64,000 bases of DNA from Hyphococcus aureus (GTDB lineage: Bacteria; Pseudomonadota; Alphaproteobacteria; Caulobacterales; Parvularculaceae), in NCBI RefSeq assembly GCF_042643165.1, contig NZ_JBHRSH010000002.1, positions 868,001 through 932,000 on the forward strand, written 5' to 3'. Position numbers and translations under genes: made by a program. How positions within the stretch are numbered: the first letter of the stretch is position 1; each line of letters begins with the position of its first letter. The notes beneath the pieces were generated by a model. It was not told the origin of the DNA, did not search any database, and saw only the letters and a list, made by a program, of their open reading frames with translations. Positions 1 through 7,471 of the stretch are shown in pieces.

Positions 1-1
1 A

Positions 2-652
2 GGCGACGGCGCCTCGGTGACCTTTGGCGCGCCGACATCAGGATCGATCCCCCAGGGGGCCCGCGTCGAACGTGAGATTGAGTTTAATTTCGAAGACATG
101 GAAACGCTGCATCTCGCTTTGCGCGCGCCTGACTTTACAACCGCGGCCCGCGTGGAAGCGGCCATCAATAACGCTTTCGGTCAACCGATTGCGAAAATTC
201 TCGATCCCGGCACCATTGAGCTCGCTATGGCGGGCGCTCCCTTGAGCCCGGTTCACCTGATCGGCCGCATTGAAAACATCCGGATCACGCCGGAGCAGAA
301 AGCGCGTATCGTCATCGACCAGAAATCCGGCACCGTTGTGCTTGGCGCCGATGTGAAGATTTCCCGCTTTGCCGTGACGCAAGGAAACCTGACCATCACC
401 GTGCGTGAAACGCCCTTTGTCTCACAGCCCAACCCCTTCTCGCGCAATGGCGAAACTATCGTCCTGCCGGACACGTCCATCGAGGTGAACACCAACTCGG
501 AACGGCGCATCGCGGAAGTGGACGAGAATGTTTCGCTCTCCGACCTGATCGAAGGGCTGAACGCTCTCGGCGTTGGTCCGCGCGAGCTGATCGACATTTT
601 GAAGTCGGTCAAGGCCGCCGGCGCGCTTCACGCCGAACTGGTCTTGATGTAA
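2..652 (+). CDS. flgI: Flagellar P-ring protein FlgI, 3' portion
   Basis: C-terminal 216 residues of FlgI, the periplasmic protein that polymerises into the P-ring around the flagellar rod. The reading frame is open to the window edge, so the start lies outside. Family hallmarks are the stretch GAPTSGSIPQGARVEREI near the visible N-terminus, the central IVIDQKSGTVVLGADVKIS segment and the C-terminal SLSDLIEGLNALGVGPRELI region that closes FlgI proteins. The stop is followed 5 bases later by the stop of a convergent MarR gene. No other flagellar gene is visible, so any flagellar operon lies upstream. Identification is secure. Confidence 0.95.
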   Translation, partial: GDGASVTFGAPTSGSIPQGARVEREIEFNFEDMETLHLALRAPDFTTAARVEAAINNAFGQPIAKILDPGTIELAMAGAPLSPVHLIGRIENIRITPEQKARIVIDQKSGTVVLGADVKISRFAVTQGNLTITVRETPFVSQPNPFSRNGETIVLPDTSIEVNTNSERRIAEVDENVSLSDLIEGLNALGVGPRELIDILKSVKAAGALHAELVLM

Positions 653-657
653 CGGCG

Positions 658-1101
658 TCAGTCCGTTTCCAGCGACTTTTCGAGCAGGCCGAGAATTCGC
701 CCGGCCTCCTCGGCGCTGAGTTCGCTGAAAAACGCCCTCGCCATTTTTTTGCGAAGCTTGCCGATTGAGGCAATCACTTTGCGACCCTCGGCTGTGATGC
801 GCACCATATAGGTCCGTTTGTCGGCTTCTCCTTTCCGCCGCTCAATGTAACCGGCCGCTTCGAGACTTTTCAGCGCGCGCCCCACATTTGTCCGGTCGAT
901 GAAGATCATCCCTGACAGAACGTCTTGCGCGACTTCGCCTTTTTGCTGGGAAACCAGATTCAACAACCTCGCCTCGGTGTGATTGAGCCCGAGCCCGGCG
1001 AACCACCGCTCCGCATCCTGAAACCGCCGCCGCGCCAGCGTTCCGATGAGGTCATAGAGCGCGAGGTGGTTATCCAGGTCGCTCCCCTTTGCGTTTTTCA
1101 T
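658..1101 (-). CDS. MarR-family transcriptional regulator
   Basis: A 147-residue winged-helix regulator of the MarR family, which usually dimerise and bind palindromes to repress nearby genes, often in response to small aromatic or oxidative signals. The central part (HTEARLLNLVSQQKGEVAQD, then a recognition helix and the wing around RRKGEADKRTYMVRIT) fits the MarR DNA-binding domain. An in-frame ATG lies at 1125, but the ATG at 1101 has GGGAGAG 5 bases upstream and is preferred. It is divergent from a methyltransferase gene, and a 14-base perfect palindrome lies in the space between them, so auto-regulation and control of the methyltransferase are likely. The effector is unknown. Confidence 0.85.
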   Translation of the reverse strand: MKNAKGSDLDNHLALYDLIGTLARRRFQDAERWFAGLGLNHTEARLLNLVSQQKGEVAQDVLSGMIFIDRTNVGRALKSLEAAGYIERRKGEADKRTYMVRITAEGRKVIASIGKLRKKMARAFFSELSAEEAGRILGLLEKSLETD

Positions 1102-1130
1102 GTTGACTCTCCCGGCCTCACACATATATA

Positions 1131-1144
1131 TGCGTGCGCACGCA
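1131..1144. promoter_or_regulatory. Perfect 14-base palindrome, candidate MarR operator
   Basis: TGCGTGCGCACGCA is its own reverse complement. It sits in the 73-base space between the divergent MarR and methyltransferase genes, 30 bases upstream of the MarR start at 1101. MarR proteins typically bind short palindromes in such positions. That it is the operator is an inference. Confidence 0.45.
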
Positions 1145-1174
1145 CTTATTTGATTAGATTATAGGTACTCTAAA

Positions 1175-1750
1175 ATGCAACAGAACGAAAGAGATGACGC
1201 TTTCCTATCCATCCGGAAAGATGCAGCGATCGCGTTAAAGGCGATTTCACTGCCAAAAGATGCAGCAGTGCTTGATGTTGGGACCGGCGGCGGAAAATTC
1301 GCCATCTCCCTCGCCTTTGAAGGCTATAATGTTTTGACCGGCCAGCCCTACAGCGACGCCATGAATTACGGTCATGAAAGCTGGGAAGAAAAAGCGCAGG
1401 CCCATGGGGTCCGCGAGAAAATTCAGTTTCAGGCGTTCGACGCCAGCAACATGCCTTTTAGCGAAAACACCTTCGACGCCGTCTTTTTCTTCGGGGTTCT
1501 TCATCATGTTGACGAGCCCAAGCGCATCACGGTCTTCCGCGAGGCGCTGCGCGTCGCCAAACCGTCCGGCGCGGTCGTCTTTTTCGAGCCCACAAAGGCG
1601 ATGCTCGAAAAATTATGGGTCGACGATCACAGTCACCCGCTGGCCGCCAACCCGGCCGATTATATCGGCGATGAAAAGGTCCGCGAGCGCCGCCTTCAAG
1701 GCGACATGATGGATATTTTCATTTACGAAAAAACGAGCGCCAATACTTAA
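1175..1750 (+). CDS. Class I SAM-dependent methyltransferase
   Basis: A 191-residue Rossmann-fold methyltransferase of the UbiE/Methyltransf_11 kind. Motif I is LDVGTGGGKFA (about residues 31-41); the later motifs are PFSENTFDAVFFFGVLHHVDEP and the ALRVAKPSGAVVFFEP strand. The methyl acceptor cannot be told from sequence. It is divergently paired with a MarR regulator, which suggests inducible expression, perhaps detoxification of a small molecule. The ribosome-binding site before the ATG is weak. Its TAA overlaps the stop of convergent recO. Confidence 0.8.
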   Translation: MQQNERDDAFLSIRKDAAIALKAISLPKDAAVLDVGTGGGKFAISLAFEGYNVLTGQPYSDAMNYGHESWEEKAQAHGVREKIQFQAFDASNMPFSENTFDAVFFFGVLHHVDEPKRITVFREALRVAKPSGAVVFFEPTKAMLEKLWVDDHSHPLAANPADYIGDEKVRERRLQGDMMDIFIYEKTSANT

Positions 1751-2472
1751 AGCCGCGCCGACAAAAGCTCCACGACACGCAGGCGCGCTTCGGGCAACTG
1801 CTTGTCCGATATGTGGAGGATGCGCGTTTCGATGAAATGCCCCGTGGTCGCTAACGCGTCGATCGCCTCCTTTAGCGTCGCCTCACTTGAGGCGCCGCGG
1901 AGGAAGGCGGGCAAGGGCAACATCTTGTCTTTGTAAGGCTCTCCCGCCTCGGCCGACACGGCGCAGGCCGAGCGCGGCGACACATAGATCAGGTCTTCGC
2001 GCGCGCCCGTCGCCGCGCAGCGGTCCAGCGTCAAACCGAAACCGAGTTCCGCCAGCAGCCCCAGTTCCCAGCGCGCCATCAAGGCGGGCCAAACATCGAC
2101 ATCATCTAGATTGGCCAGCAGGACCGACATGGCCGCATAAGCGCGCCCATGCGCTTCGCGTTCCGGCAAGGTCGCGAGCGCGACAGCGCAGGCGGCGGAG
2201 AGCGCCGCGAGTGACAAGCGCTCGCCCATAGCCTCGCCAGCACGCGCATGCGACATTTCCAGTGAGAAATGACCGAGGGAATCGTCGCCCCGGCCTTTCC
2301 ATTCGAGCGTCACCTCATTGCCCGGCTGCAGAAGCGGGCGCATCTTGCGCCCCTGCCCGCCATAGACGAGCCCGGCCCAGCGGCCATGACTTTGCGTGAA
2401 AATATCCGCGATGGCGTGGGTCTCCCCATGCCCGCGCGCGTCAAGAATAATGCCTGTGTCGGTGAAGCTCAT
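1747..2472 (-). CDS. recO: DNA repair protein RecO
   Basis: RecO, 241 residues, normal length. It anneals single strands and loads RecA with RecR/RecF at gaps during recombinational repair. The N-terminal OB-fold is recognisable from TDTGIILDARGHGETHAIAD, then FTQSHGRWAGLVYGG and MRPLLQPGNEVTLEWKGR. The helical C-terminal half ends with the ESRILHIS-like ETRILHISDKQLPEAR segment. In related genomes recO follows era directly; here an AT-rich gene lies between them, its stop 9 bases upstream of the recO start. The 3' end overlaps the convergent methyltransferase stop. Confidence 0.93.
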   Translation of the reverse strand: MSFTDTGIILDARGHGETHAIADIFTQSHGRWAGLVYGGQGRKMRPLLQPGNEVTLEWKGRGDDSLGHFSLEMSHARAGEAMGERLSLAALSAACAVALATLPEREAHGRAYAAMSVLLANLDDVDVWPALMARWELGLLAELGFGLTLDRCAATGAREDLIYVSPRSACAVSAEAGEPYKDKMLPLPAFLRGASSEATLKEAIDALATTGHFIETRILHISDKQLPEARLRVVELLSARL

Positions 2473-2481
2473 GGGGTGCAG

Positions 2482-3126
2482 CTAGGTGCTAATATGCGCC
2501 ACTGCGCGATTACAAAAAAACTGCGTTTCTCCAAAACGAACGTGGTAGATTCCTACTTTATCCAGCAGGGTTGGCGACTTACCGTACTTGACACCCTGCC
2601 GGTCTAACTCTTCGCAAATCAAACCACTCAATAATTTCGGCGCACGAGCGAGCATGTATGAACGTGTTTCTGTAATCTTCTTGAAAACTGAAAGCTCATC
2701 AGAAGATACAAAATTCAAAAAATACCGAGCATCAAACAGAGCCTTCTCAGCGCTTAGATAGTCCTGCACCACAGCAAACAAACCAAGCGCATCAGTAAGT
2801 GGAGTAGAGCAATGTATAGCTATCGATTCCGATTGCGCCCATGCAAGGTTGGACGATGAGTTAATTTCAAAATCTTCAAGCGCTTCATCATAGTCGGGAT
2901 TGAAATCTTCAAAATACAAAATGCTGTGAGTTATTTCCGAAAACAAAAATGAAATTGTCTGAGTTTCAGCGCTTGCGGCGTCATCGAGCCACCAAGGGCA
3001 TCCTTGCACTCTGACCTCTAAATCCCCTGCGGATCCAAATTTAATTTCATTAATTGAGGTCGGATGAATTATTGTCCGCTTTTCCGTAAGTTCAAGCAGA
3101 CCAATTTCCATATTGTTTTCCGACAT
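2482..3126 (-). CDS. Hypothetical protein, AT-rich insertion between era and recO
   Basis: A 214-residue protein I do not recognise. It has no signal peptide or membrane segment and looks soluble, acidic and mixed alpha/beta. Visible features are ILYFEDFNPDYDEALEDF in the middle, an aromatic helix around DYLSAEKALFDARYFLNF, and CEELDRQGVKYGKSPTLLDKVG near the C-terminus. Base composition differs sharply from the flanks: two sampled 60-base lines (2701, 2881) each contain 22 G+C, against 36 in the line at 3241. I chose the ATG at 3126, with AAGG 7 bases upstream; an in-frame TTG lies at 3132. It sits in the same direction in the era-recO interval and may be co-transcribed. Composition suggests recent acquisition. 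Confidence 0.7.
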   Translation of the reverse strand: MSENNMEIGLLELTEKRTIIHPTSINEIKFGSAGDLEVRVQGCPWWLDDAASAETQTISFLFSEITHSILYFEDFNPDYDEALEDFEINSSSNLAWAQSESIAIHCSTPLTDALGLFAVVQDYLSAEKALFDARYFLNFVSSDELSVFKKITETRSYMLARAPKLLSGLICEELDRQGVKYGKSPTLLDKVGIYHVRFGETQFFCNRAVAHIST

Positions 3127-3157
3127 TTGCAAGCCTTACAGAATTGCAATCGTATAT

Positions 3158-4159
3158 CTATTCAACTGAATCCAAACCAATGCTTCTCAGTCGCGCCGCC
3201 TCTTCATCCCAGCCTTCGCGGACTTTGACATGCAAAAACAGATGCACCGGCACGCCAAGAATATCGATCAGTTCTTCGCGCGCCGCCTGGCCGATGATCT
3301 TCAGCGTCTGGCCATTCTTGCCGAGGACAATCGGCTTCTGACTTTCGCGCGCCACATAAATCGTCTGGTCGATGCGAATGCCGGTCTTGGTTTCCTTCCA
3401 GCTTTCGGTTTCGACCGTGGAGTCGTAAGGCAGCTCTTGATGGAGACGCAGGAAGACTTTTTCGCGCGTCACTTCCGCCGCCATCAAGCGGTCAGTGATG
3501 TCCGAAAGCTGGTCTTCCGGATATAACCATGGCCCAACTGGCGCTTTCCCGATCAGGAAGGCACGCAAATCGCCGAGGCCGTCGCCATTCTTCGCCGAGA
3601 TCATGAAGACATCGGTGAAAACGCCGCTCTCATTCAACTCCTGCGCCAGCGCGAGAAGTTTTGGCCGGGCGATATCGTCGATTTTATTGAGGATGAGCGC
3701 CGCTTTGCGGCCCGAGTTTTTCAGTCCTTCGATGATGCGGTCGGCGTCAGCGCGAGACTTGCCCGCGGCTCCGCGTTCGCTTTCTCCAGCAAGATAGCCG
3801 GGCGCGTCGATCAACATCAGCGTGATATCCGCGCCGTCGAGCCCTTCCCAAGCGGCGGCGACCATGGCGCGGTCGAGGCGGCGTTTGGGAATGAAAATCC
3901 CCGGCGTATCGATGAAGACAAGCTGCGTTGCATCTTCCGTCAGGATGCCGCGCACCCTCGCCCGCGTTGTCTGCACTTTCTGGGTGACGATGGAAATCTT
4001 CGCGCCGACAAGCGCATTCACAAGCGTCGACTTGCCCGCATTTGGCGCGCCAATCACAGCGATCATCGCGCAGTGTGTTTCATCAGACATAGATGTTGTC
4101 TCCGCGCCATTGTGTTTTTGATTGACCGGCTTCGCATCCGGTGGGCCTTTGAGGCTCAT
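3158..4159 (-). CDS. era: GTPase Era
   Basis: Era, a GTPase with a KH domain that binds the 3' end of 16S rRNA and acts in 30S assembly. The G1 loop is GAPNAGKS (37-44), G2 lies in TTRARVRGI, G3 is DTPG (84-87), G4 is NKID (158-161), and the C-terminal KH domain contains the GKNGQTLKIIGQAAR loop. At 333 residues it is longer than the usual 300 or so. The extra length comes from about 25 extra N-terminal residues and a segment rich in G, A and R between G3 and G4 (about 121-140). The ATG at 4159 overlaps the rnc stop as ATGA, which supports this start, although an internal ATG (MSDETH, residue 24) would give a more usual N-terminus. Confidence 0.95.
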   Translation of the reverse strand: MSLKGPPDAKPVNQKHNGAETTSMSDETHCAMIAVIGAPNAGKSTLVNALVGAKISIVTQKVQTTRARVRGILTEDATQLVFIDTPGIFIPKRRLDRAMVAAAWEGLDGADITLMLIDAPGYLAGESERGAAGKSRADADRIIEGLKNSGRKAALILNKIDDIARPKLLALAQELNESGVFTDVFMISAKNGDGLGDLRAFLIGKAPVGPWLYPEDQLSDITDRLMAAEVTREKVFLRLHQELPYDSTVETESWKETKTGIRIDQTIYVARESQKPIVLGKNGQTLKIIGQAAREELIDILGVPVHLFLHVKVREGWDEEAARLRSIGLDSVE

Positions 4160-4857
4160 TCATCATCTTCGGACCATACGCCTTCACGCACAAGAAAGTT
4201 TCTCGCCGCCTCCATCTGCGCCTCGCGCTTGGAGCGCCCCTGCCCTTCAGCCGGTTTCTTGCCTTTGATTTTCACCGCCACCGTAAAAGCCGGCGCATGC
4301 GCCGGGCCTTCAGATTCCAGCACATCATAATCCGGCGTGCCGAGCTTTTTGTTCTGCGACCATTCCTGCAGCGCGGTTTTCGGGTCCTTGTGCAGTTTCG
4401 ACAGATCTTCAAGATTCGGTTTCCAGAACTGATCGTAAATCTGTCGCGCCGCTACGAGCCCGCCATCAATATAAAGCGCGCCGAGCAGCGCCTCCATGAC
4501 ATCGCCGAGGATCGCTTTCTTTTTACGCCCGCCCGATTGAGCCTCCCATTCGGACATGCGGATATAGTGATCGACGCCGAAATAGAGCGCCGCCTTTGAG
4601 CAGGTTTCCTTGCGCACCAGCGCGTTCAATCGCGGCGCCATATCGCCTTCATCATAATCCGGATAGGTTCGCCACAAAATTTCCGCCGTCAGAAGACCCA
4701 GTACGCGATCGCCCAGAAACTCCAGCCGTTCAAGGTCGCGCACCACCCGCTCGCCGCCCGAAAGGCTCGAATGCGTCAGGGCGCGCGTTAAGAGACTTTT
4801 GTCTGCGAATGTATATCCGATGCGCTTTTCCAGCGCGGCCGTGTCTTTGGATGTCAT
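4156..4857 (-). CDS. rnc: Ribonuclease III
   Basis: RNase III, 233 residues, cleaves double-stranded RNA in rRNA and mRNA processing. The signature ERLEFLGDRVLGL is at 43-55. The acidic metal-binding residues E46 and D50 and the second pair D119/E122 (ILGDVMEALLG) are present. A C-terminal dsRNA-binding domain runs from DPKTALQEWSQ to SKREAQMEAARNFL. The ATG overlaps the lepB stop as ATGA and its own stop overlaps the era start the same way, so lepB-rnc-era should be translationally coupled. The second arginine in the signature (GDRVL) replaces the common serine; I expect no loss of activity. Confidence 0.95.
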   Translation of the reverse strand: MTSKDTAALEKRIGYTFADKSLLTRALTHSSLSGGERVVRDLERLEFLGDRVLGLLTAEILWRTYPDYDEGDMAPRLNALVRKETCSKAALYFGVDHYIRMSEWEAQSGGRKKKAILGDVMEALLGALYIDGGLVAARQIYDQFWKPNLEDLSKLHKDPKTALQEWSQNKKLGTPDYDVLESEGPAHAPAFTVAVKIKGKKPAEGQGRSKREAQMEAARNFLVREGVWSEDDE

Positions 4858-5681
4858 CTGACCGGATCAAAAATGCGGCCATAACGGACGGCGAAAGGCC
4901 AGTTCCAGACCGTCAGGAGGCCAGTCTTCGATCCGTCTACGGAGAAGAACAGGCGTTCCGCCTTGCCGACGACAGCGTCTTCAGGAATATAGCCCACAAG
5001 CGAAATAACGCGGCTGTCCTGTGACTGGTCGCGATTGTCGCCCATCATGAAATAATGACCGGCGGGAACGTGATAGGCGGAGGTGTTGTCGAGATGGCCC
5101 TCATCGCCGGCGCATTCCTGCACCACATAGGAAACGCCATTATCGAGGGTTTCGCGATAGGCCGGCGCGCCATAACCCGGCCCGCAGAAATCGGCCACAT
5201 TGGCGTTGATGAGTTCCTTTTTAACCGGCTCGCCATTGATATGGAGATGGCCGCCAAGCATCTGCACCGTGTCGCCAGGCAGGCCGATCACGCGCTTTAT
5301 GTAATCCTTGTTGCCGTCCTTGCGGTTTTTGAAAACCACAACATCGCCACGCTGAGGCTTTGCAAAAGACAGTACGCGGCCATGGGCGGGAATGCGCGTA
5401 AGTGGATAGACCAGCGAAGCGCGCGAATAACCAAAGCTTGGTTTCGATACGACGAGAAAGTCACCAACAAGCAGGGTCGGCTTCATAGAGCCGGACGGAA
5501 TGTTGAAGGGCTGGAAGATCACCACGCGCAGGACAAGCGCGATCGCCACTGCGAAGAACACCGTCTTGGCGAGATCCCACGCCTCCTCGGCGGCGGTCAT
5601 GGGCGCTTGGCCGGACTTGTCCGAGCCTTTCTTGGGCGCAGCCTTGCTTGCCGCCTGGCCGCTTTCTTCGCTTGTTGACAT
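4854..5681 (-). CDS. lepB: Signal peptidase I
   Basis: Type I signal peptidase, 275 residues, removes signal peptides on the outer face of the inner membrane. A hydrophilic N-terminus rich in K and S is followed by one membrane segment (about 38-58). The catalytic serine is S65 in PSGSMKPTL and the general-base lysine is K129 in DYIKRVIGLPGD. The MMGDNRDQSQDSR box near the C-terminus is typical. I use the ATG at 5681, which has AAAGGG 7 bases upstream; an in-frame GTG immediately before it is less likely. A 38-base gap separates it from acpS upstream. Confidence 0.95.
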   Translation of the reverse strand: MSTSEESGQAASKAAPKKGSDKSGQAPMTAAEEAWDLAKTVFFAVAIALVLRVVIFQPFNIPSGSMKPTLLVGDFLVVSKPSFGYSRASLVYPLTRIPAHGRVLSFAKPQRGDVVVFKNRKDGNKDYIKRVIGLPGDTVQMLGGHLHINGEPVKKELINANVADFCGPGYGAPAYRETLDNGVSYVVQECAGDEGHLDNTSAYHVPAGHYFMMGDNRDQSQDSRVISLVGYIPEDAVVGKAERLFFSVDGSKTGLLTVWNWPFAVRYGRIFDPVR

Positions 5682-5719
5682 CACGCTACCCTTTTTGCCC
5701 GCCCCGGAACTGGAAGACC

Positions 5720-6118
5720 CTATTTAGCCTGCGCATAGATTATGACAATGGCCTGAGCCAGGGGAAAATCATCCGTGATCGTCAGGTGAATATCCGGAAT
5801 ATGGCCTTCGGGCGTGATTTCCCTCAGTCTTTCCGCCGCTCCGCCCGTGAGCGACAGGGTCGGTTTTCCGCCCGGAAGGTTAATCACCCCCATATCGCGC
5901 CAGAAAACGCCCCGGGCGATTCCCGTCCCCAGCGCCTTGGCGCAAGCCTCTTTCGCGGCGAATCGCTTGGCGTAAGACGCGGCCCGGTTGAGACGACGGT
6001 CTGACTTCGCCTGTTCAATCTCAGTGAAGATGCGATTGGTGAAGCGCTCGCCATGACGCTCCAGCGTCTTCTCCACGCGGCGGATATCGATGAGATCATT
6101 GCCGAGACCGATAATCAT
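5720..6118 (-). CDS. acpS: Holo-[acyl-carrier-protein] synthase
   Basis: AcpS, 132 residues, transfers 4'-phosphopantetheine from CoA to acyl carrier protein and so activates fatty-acid synthesis. The N-terminal IIGLGNDLIDIRRVEK motif and the AKRFAAKEACAKALGTGI motif carry the Mg- and CoA-binding residues. Length and start are normal. It lies 10 bases after pdxJ and before lepB in the long minus-strand operon; the pdxJ-acpS pair is widely conserved in Proteobacteria. Confidence 0.95.
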   Translation of the reverse strand: MIIGLGNDLIDIRRVEKTLERHGERFTNRIFTEIEQAKSDRRLNRAASYAKRFAAKEACAKALGTGIARGVFWRDMGVINLPGGKPTLSLTGGAAERLREITPEGHIPDIHLTITDDFPLAQAIVIIYAQAK

Positions 6119-6128
6119 GAGGCCCTCA

Positions 6129-6890
6129 TCAATATAGCCCGCCAGTGCGCGCGTCCTGCATAAGGCGTTTCATTTCCTTCACCGCTTCGGCGAGGCCCAT
6201 AAACACCGCCTCCCCCACCAGGAAATGACCGATATTCAATTCGACGATCTGGGGGATTGCCGCAACCGGCTGCACGTTCAAGAATGTGAGGCCGTGACCT
6301 GCATGAACTTCCAAACCGATGGAGTCCGCGAGCTCAGCCGCATCGCGAATTTTTTCAAGCTCGGCTTTATAAAGCGCCGGCTCGGTTTTCAGCGTCGCTT
6401 CGTAATAGGCGCCGGTGTGAATCTCGATCACCGGCGCGCCGGCGGATTTAGCCGCATGAATCTGTTCGGGCTCGGGATCGACAAACAGCGAGGCGCGAAT
6501 GCCTGCATCCGTCAGCTCACGGACAAAGGGCGCAATGAAATTATGCTGTCCGGCGACGTCGAGCCCGCCTTCGGTCGTTCGTTCGTTCCGGTTCTCCGGC
6601 ACGATGCAACAGGCGTGGGGCTGAACCTGCGTGCACAGCTGCAGCATTTCCGCCGTTGACGCCATTTCAAAATTGAGCGGCAGGCCGATCTCTTCTTTCA
6701 GGCGGCGCATATCGTCGTCGCGAATATGGCGCCGATCCTCGCGCAGATGCGCGGTGATTCCGTCGGCCCCCGACCCTTCCACCAGCAGCGCTGCACGGAC
6801 CGGGTCAGGATGCGGGCCGCCGCGCGCATTCCGGATCGTCGCCACATGGTCGATATTGACCCCGAGGCGTAAGGGTTTTTTGTCCGTCAC
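6129..6890 (-). CDS. pdxJ: Pyridoxine 5'-phosphate synthase PdxJ
   Basis: PdxJ, 253 residues, condenses 3-amino-2-oxopropyl phosphate and 1-deoxyxylulose 5-phosphate to pyridoxine 5'-phosphate, the last step of DXP-dependent vitamin B6 synthesis. Visible motifs are the N-terminal LGVNIDHVATIRNARGG, HLREDRRHIRDDD and the C-terminal ELNIGHFLVGEAVF. The start is a GTG at 6890 that overlaps the pyrE stop as GTGA; the frame stays open upstream to 7043, but that extension lies inside pyrE and has no PdxJ character. Confidence 0.95.
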   Translation of the reverse strand: MTDKKPLRLGVNIDHVATIRNARGGPHPDPVRAALLVEGSGADGITAHLREDRRHIRDDDMRRLKEEIGLPLNFEMASTAEMLQLCTQVQPHACCIVPENRNERTTEGGLDVAGQHNFIAPFVRELTDAGIRASLFVDPEPEQIHAAKSAGAPVIEIHTGAYYEATLKTEPALYKAELEKIRDAAELADSIGLEVHAGHGLTFLNVQPVAAIPQIVELNIGHFLVGEAVFMGLAEAVKEMKRLMQDARTGGLY

Positions 6891-7471
6891 TGGCTGACCC
6901 CGCGACTGCCGGGCTTCACCGCCGGCGTGCCTTTCAAATGGGCCGGGAGATTGTCGGGCTCCCATGCCTCGACCTTGATCTCGGCCAGCGGGATCACCGG
7001 AGCGCCAATATCGGCCGCACCCGCGGAACGATCTACGAGACATCCAAGCGCGAGCACATCGCCGCCCGCTTTCTTCACCGCTGTGATCGCCTCGCGCGCG
7101 GAAAGTCCCGTCGACACGATATCTTCGACAACAACGACGCGGGAGCCTTTTTCAATGGAGAACCCGCGCCGCAACTGAAACTCGCCATCGACACGCTCAA
7201 GGAACATGAACGGGGCTTTCAAATGCCGCGCCGTTTCATAACCGTAGATGATCGCGCCCATGGCCGGCGAAATCACGTAATCGATGTCGTTGACGTTTTC
7301 GGATATCTTTTTCGCAAGCGCCCGGCACAAGCGTTCCGCGCGATCGGGATACATGGAGACGATGGATTTGTTGAGATAGGTATCTGAATGGAGCCCGGAC
7401 GACAGGATGAAATGGCCTTTCATCAGCGCGCCGGCTTCCTCGAATTCCTTCAGCGCATCAAAGTTCGTCAT
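6887..7471 (-). CDS. pyrE: Orotate phosphoribosyltransferase
   Basis: PyrE, 194 residues, makes orotidine 5'-phosphate from orotate and PRPP in pyrimidine synthesis. The PRPP-binding signature is VVVVEDIVSTGLSA; the N-terminal GHFILSSGLHSDTYLNKS is also typical. The ATG at 7471 has GGAG-type sites upstream (CAGGAGCCGGAGATC) and lies 14 bases inside the end of rel, so translation is probably coupled. The open frame further upstream is within rel and is not used. The stop overlaps the GTG of pdxJ. Confidence 0.94.
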   Translation of the reverse strand: MTNFDALKEFEEAGALMKGHFILSSGLHSDTYLNKSIVSMYPDRAERLCRALAKKISENVNDIDYVISPAMGAIIYGYETARHLKAPFMFLERVDGEFQLRRGFSIEKGSRVVVVEDIVSTGLSAREAITAVKKAGGDVLALGCLVDRSAGAADIGAPVIPLAEIKVEAWEPDNLPAHLKGTPAVKPGSRGVSQ

